A stretch of DNA of 8,002 nucleotides, from contig DEPW01000036.1 in the NCBI GenBank assembly GCA_002358965.1, positions 6,907 through 14,908 of the forward strand. The letters are read 5' to 3'. This document shows, one piece after another, positions 6,894 to 8,002 of this stretch. A program made the position numbers and the translations under genes. The notes beneath the pieces are model-generated. The model saw only the letters and a program-made list of their open reading frames with translations. It made no database searches and had not been told where the DNA came from. Numbering within the stretch: position 1 is the first letter of the stretch; each line of letters begins with the position of its first letter. Source of the stretch: Bacteroidales bacterium UBA3382. GTDB lineage: Bacteria; Bacteroidota; Bacteroidia; Bacteroidales; UBA932.

Positions 6894-6965
6894 GGCGTAA
6901 GCGATATTTGGTCAATAAAAAATTTCCCGTCAGGCAGTGTCTGCGGTCAGGTTTTGGTCTACATT

Positions 6966-6998
6966 TTCGACAAATGTAATTTTTTTTCCGTAATTTTG
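6966..6998 (+). promoter_or_regulatory. Candidate pdxA promoter (TTCG-N21-TAATTTTG)
   Basis: TAATTTTG (6991-6998) fits TAnnTTTG, with TTCG (6966-6969, one base off TTTG) 21 bases upstream. The transcript would start around 7003-7006, leaving a leader of about 40 bases to the ATG at 7047 or almost none to an in-frame ATG at 7008. It is interleaved with the leftward promoter of the beta-barrel gene. Confidence 0.6.
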
Positions 6999-7002
6999 CA
7001 AA
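6971..7002 (-). promoter_or_regulatory. Beta-barrel gene promoter (TTTG-N20-TACATTTG)
   Basis: On the minus strand, TTTG (plus 6999-7002) is followed after exactly 20 bases by TACATTTG (plus 6971-6978), a full consensus match. The -33 element shares the TTTGCAAA palindrome at 6995-7002 with the rightward -7 element of pdxA. Confidence 0.75.
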
Positions 7003-7013
7003 CCAAAATGCTT

Positions 7014-7030
7014 CCGGCCGGTCCGGCCGG
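7014..7030 (+). repeat. Tandem CCGGCCGG palindromes in the pdxA leader
   Basis: Two copies of CCGGCCGG (7014-7021 and 7023-7030) separated by one T. Each copy is self-complementary and the pair can fold into one GC hairpin in the mRNA. If translation began at 7008, the repeat would encode PAGPAG. A third copy of the octamer lies at 4108-4115. Confidence 0.55.
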
Positions 7031-7046
7031 GGAAAATTGTAAGATT

Positions 7047-8002
7047 ATGATTAACGGAAAGATAGTGGTCGGGATTACCCAAGGTGACGGGAACGGTATA
7101 GGATACGAAGTGATTATCAAGGCGTTGGCCGATACGAGGATGGCCGATATATGCATTCCGGTCATATACGGCTCATCGAAACTGTTCGGATTTTACAAGA
7201 AACAGTTGCACAATATCGATCAGTTGAATGCCAATGTGATATCTTCGGCGGCCGATGCCTACCCAAAGAGGGTCAATATCGTCAATTGCTTGCCCGACAA
7301 TGTGTTCGTCGAGCCCGGAAGGGCGACTCCCGAATCGGCGAAATCCGCAATGAAGTCCATGGAGACGGCTGTGGACGAATTGAAGGCCGGCCTGATAGAC
7401 TGCCTTGTCACCGCACCGATAAACAAGCGTGCCATGGTGAACGAAGGCTTCGGCTATACGGGACATACGGAATATCTGATAAAGGAATTCAATGCGCAGA
7501 ACGCCATAATGATCATGTGCAGCGATCGTCTGAAGGTCGGGGTTGTGACGGGCCATATCCCTTTGTCGCAGGTCCCTTCTTCCATATCGGAAGACGCCAT
7601 ATTCATGAAACTCGTCGCCATGAGGGATTCGTTGGAGAGGGATTTCGGGGTAATGTCTCCCAAGATAGCCGTGCTCGGACTGAATCCGCATTGCGGAGAC
7701 GGCGGCCTGCTCGGAGACGAAGAGCAGAACATCATACTGCCGGCGGTAAGGAGGGCTCAGAAGGAAGGCATAAACGCGTACGGACCGTATTCTCCTGACG
7801 GATTCTTCGGACTCGGGAATTACAGCCGTTTCGATGCCACGCTGGCGATGTATCACGACCAGGGGCTGATACCGTTCAAGGCACTGTCGTTCGAAGACGG
7901 TGTCAATTTTACCGCAGGGCTTCCGATCGTGAGGACTTCGCCGGACCACGGTACGGCATACGAAATGGCCGGCAAGGATCTGGCGGAACCGCAGTCCATG
8001 AA
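7047..8002 (+). CDS. pdxA: 4-hydroxythreonine-4-phosphate dehydrogenase PdxA (3' partial)
   Basis: NAD(P)-dependent oxidation of 4-phosphohydroxy-L-threonine in the DXP-dependent route to pyridoxal 5'-phosphate. The frame stays open to the right edge with 318 complete codons, so the C-terminus is missing; Bacteroidales members are usually about 350-365 residues. The three metal-binding His residues of the family are present: H140 (TGHTEYL), H215 (LNPHCGDGG) and H270 (YHDQGLIPFK). Other conserved motifs are GITQGDGNGIGYEVI near the N-terminus, VTAPINK in the middle and SPDHGTAYE near the edge. The ATG at 7047 gives the N-terminus expected for the family; an in-frame ATG at 7008 would add 13 residues (MLPAGPAGENCKI), encoded by the GC-palindrome leader. 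The gene is divergent from the beta-barrel gene, and their promoters overlap. Confidence 0.95.
   Translation, partial: MINGKIVVGITQGDGNGIGYEVIIKALADTRMADICIPVIYGSSKLFGFYKKQLHNIDQLNANVISSAADAYPKRVNIVNCLPDNVFVEPGRATPESAKSAMKSMETAVDELKAGLIDCLVTAPINKRAMVNEGFGYTGHTEYLIKEFNAQNAIMIMCSDRLKVGVVTGHIPLSQVPSSISEDAIFMKLVAMRDSLERDFGVMSPKIAVLGLNPHCGDGGLLGDEEQNIILPAVRRAQKEGINAYGPYSPDGFFGLGNYSRFDATLAMYHDQGLIPFKALSFEDGVNFTAGLPIVRTSPDHGTAYEMAGKDLAEPQSM

Noticed and set aside
7151..7949. Frames on both strands overlapping pdxA (plus 7151-7798, minus 7173-7949)
   Set aside because: Both are out of register with the clear PdxA frame, which carries all three metal-binding His residues and runs to the window edge.

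Overview
The window looks like ordinary chromosomal DNA from a moderately GC-rich member of the Bacteroidota, most likely of the order Bacteroidales. Three things support this. Promoters match the phylum's -33 TTTG / -7 TAnnTTTG pattern. Start codons lack convincing Shine-Dalgarno sequences. The protein families (Fe/Mn superoxide dismutase of Bacteroides type, XerD, long PdxA, fused Nnr) have a Bacteroidales flavour. The genus cannot be fixed from sequence reading alone.

Layout. Positions 1-1216 (+) hold the 3' part of nnr, a fused NAD(P)HX epimerase/dehydratase that enters from the left edge. Positions 1239-1748 (+) hold a small ORF that resembles the C-terminal domain of a Bacteroidales surface protein but has no export signal; it is probably a remnant. 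Its stop codon overlaps that of the convergent sodB (1745-2317, -). From a tight divergent promoter region (2318-2397), sodB reads left and an inositol-monophosphatase-family gene (2398-3108, +) reads right. That gene is followed at once by xerD (3127-4104, +) and recG (4152-6299, +), the latter with its own candidate promoter. recG converges on an outer-membrane beta-barrel gene (6336-6893, -). That gene shares a second divergent promoter region (6894-7046) with pdxA (7047 to the right edge, +), which is cut off by the end of the window. No stretch longer than 300 bases lacks a gene.

Function. The genes are mostly housekeeping: repair of damaged nicotinamide cofactors (nnr), superoxide removal (sodB), chromosome dimer resolution (xerD), replication-fork rescue (recG) and pyridoxal phosphate synthesis (pdxA). 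No single pathway links them. The only plausible co-transcribed set is the phosphatase gene with xerD, perhaps continuing into recG.

I found no new defence, mobile or biosynthetic system. The most interesting signals are regulatory. Both divergent regions share the same layout: the rightward -7 element and the leftward -33 element overlap in a TTTGCAAA palindrome, so the two promoters should compete for polymerase. Several rightward -7 elements also lie only 5-9 bases from an ATG, which suggests leaderless or nearly leaderless mRNAs.
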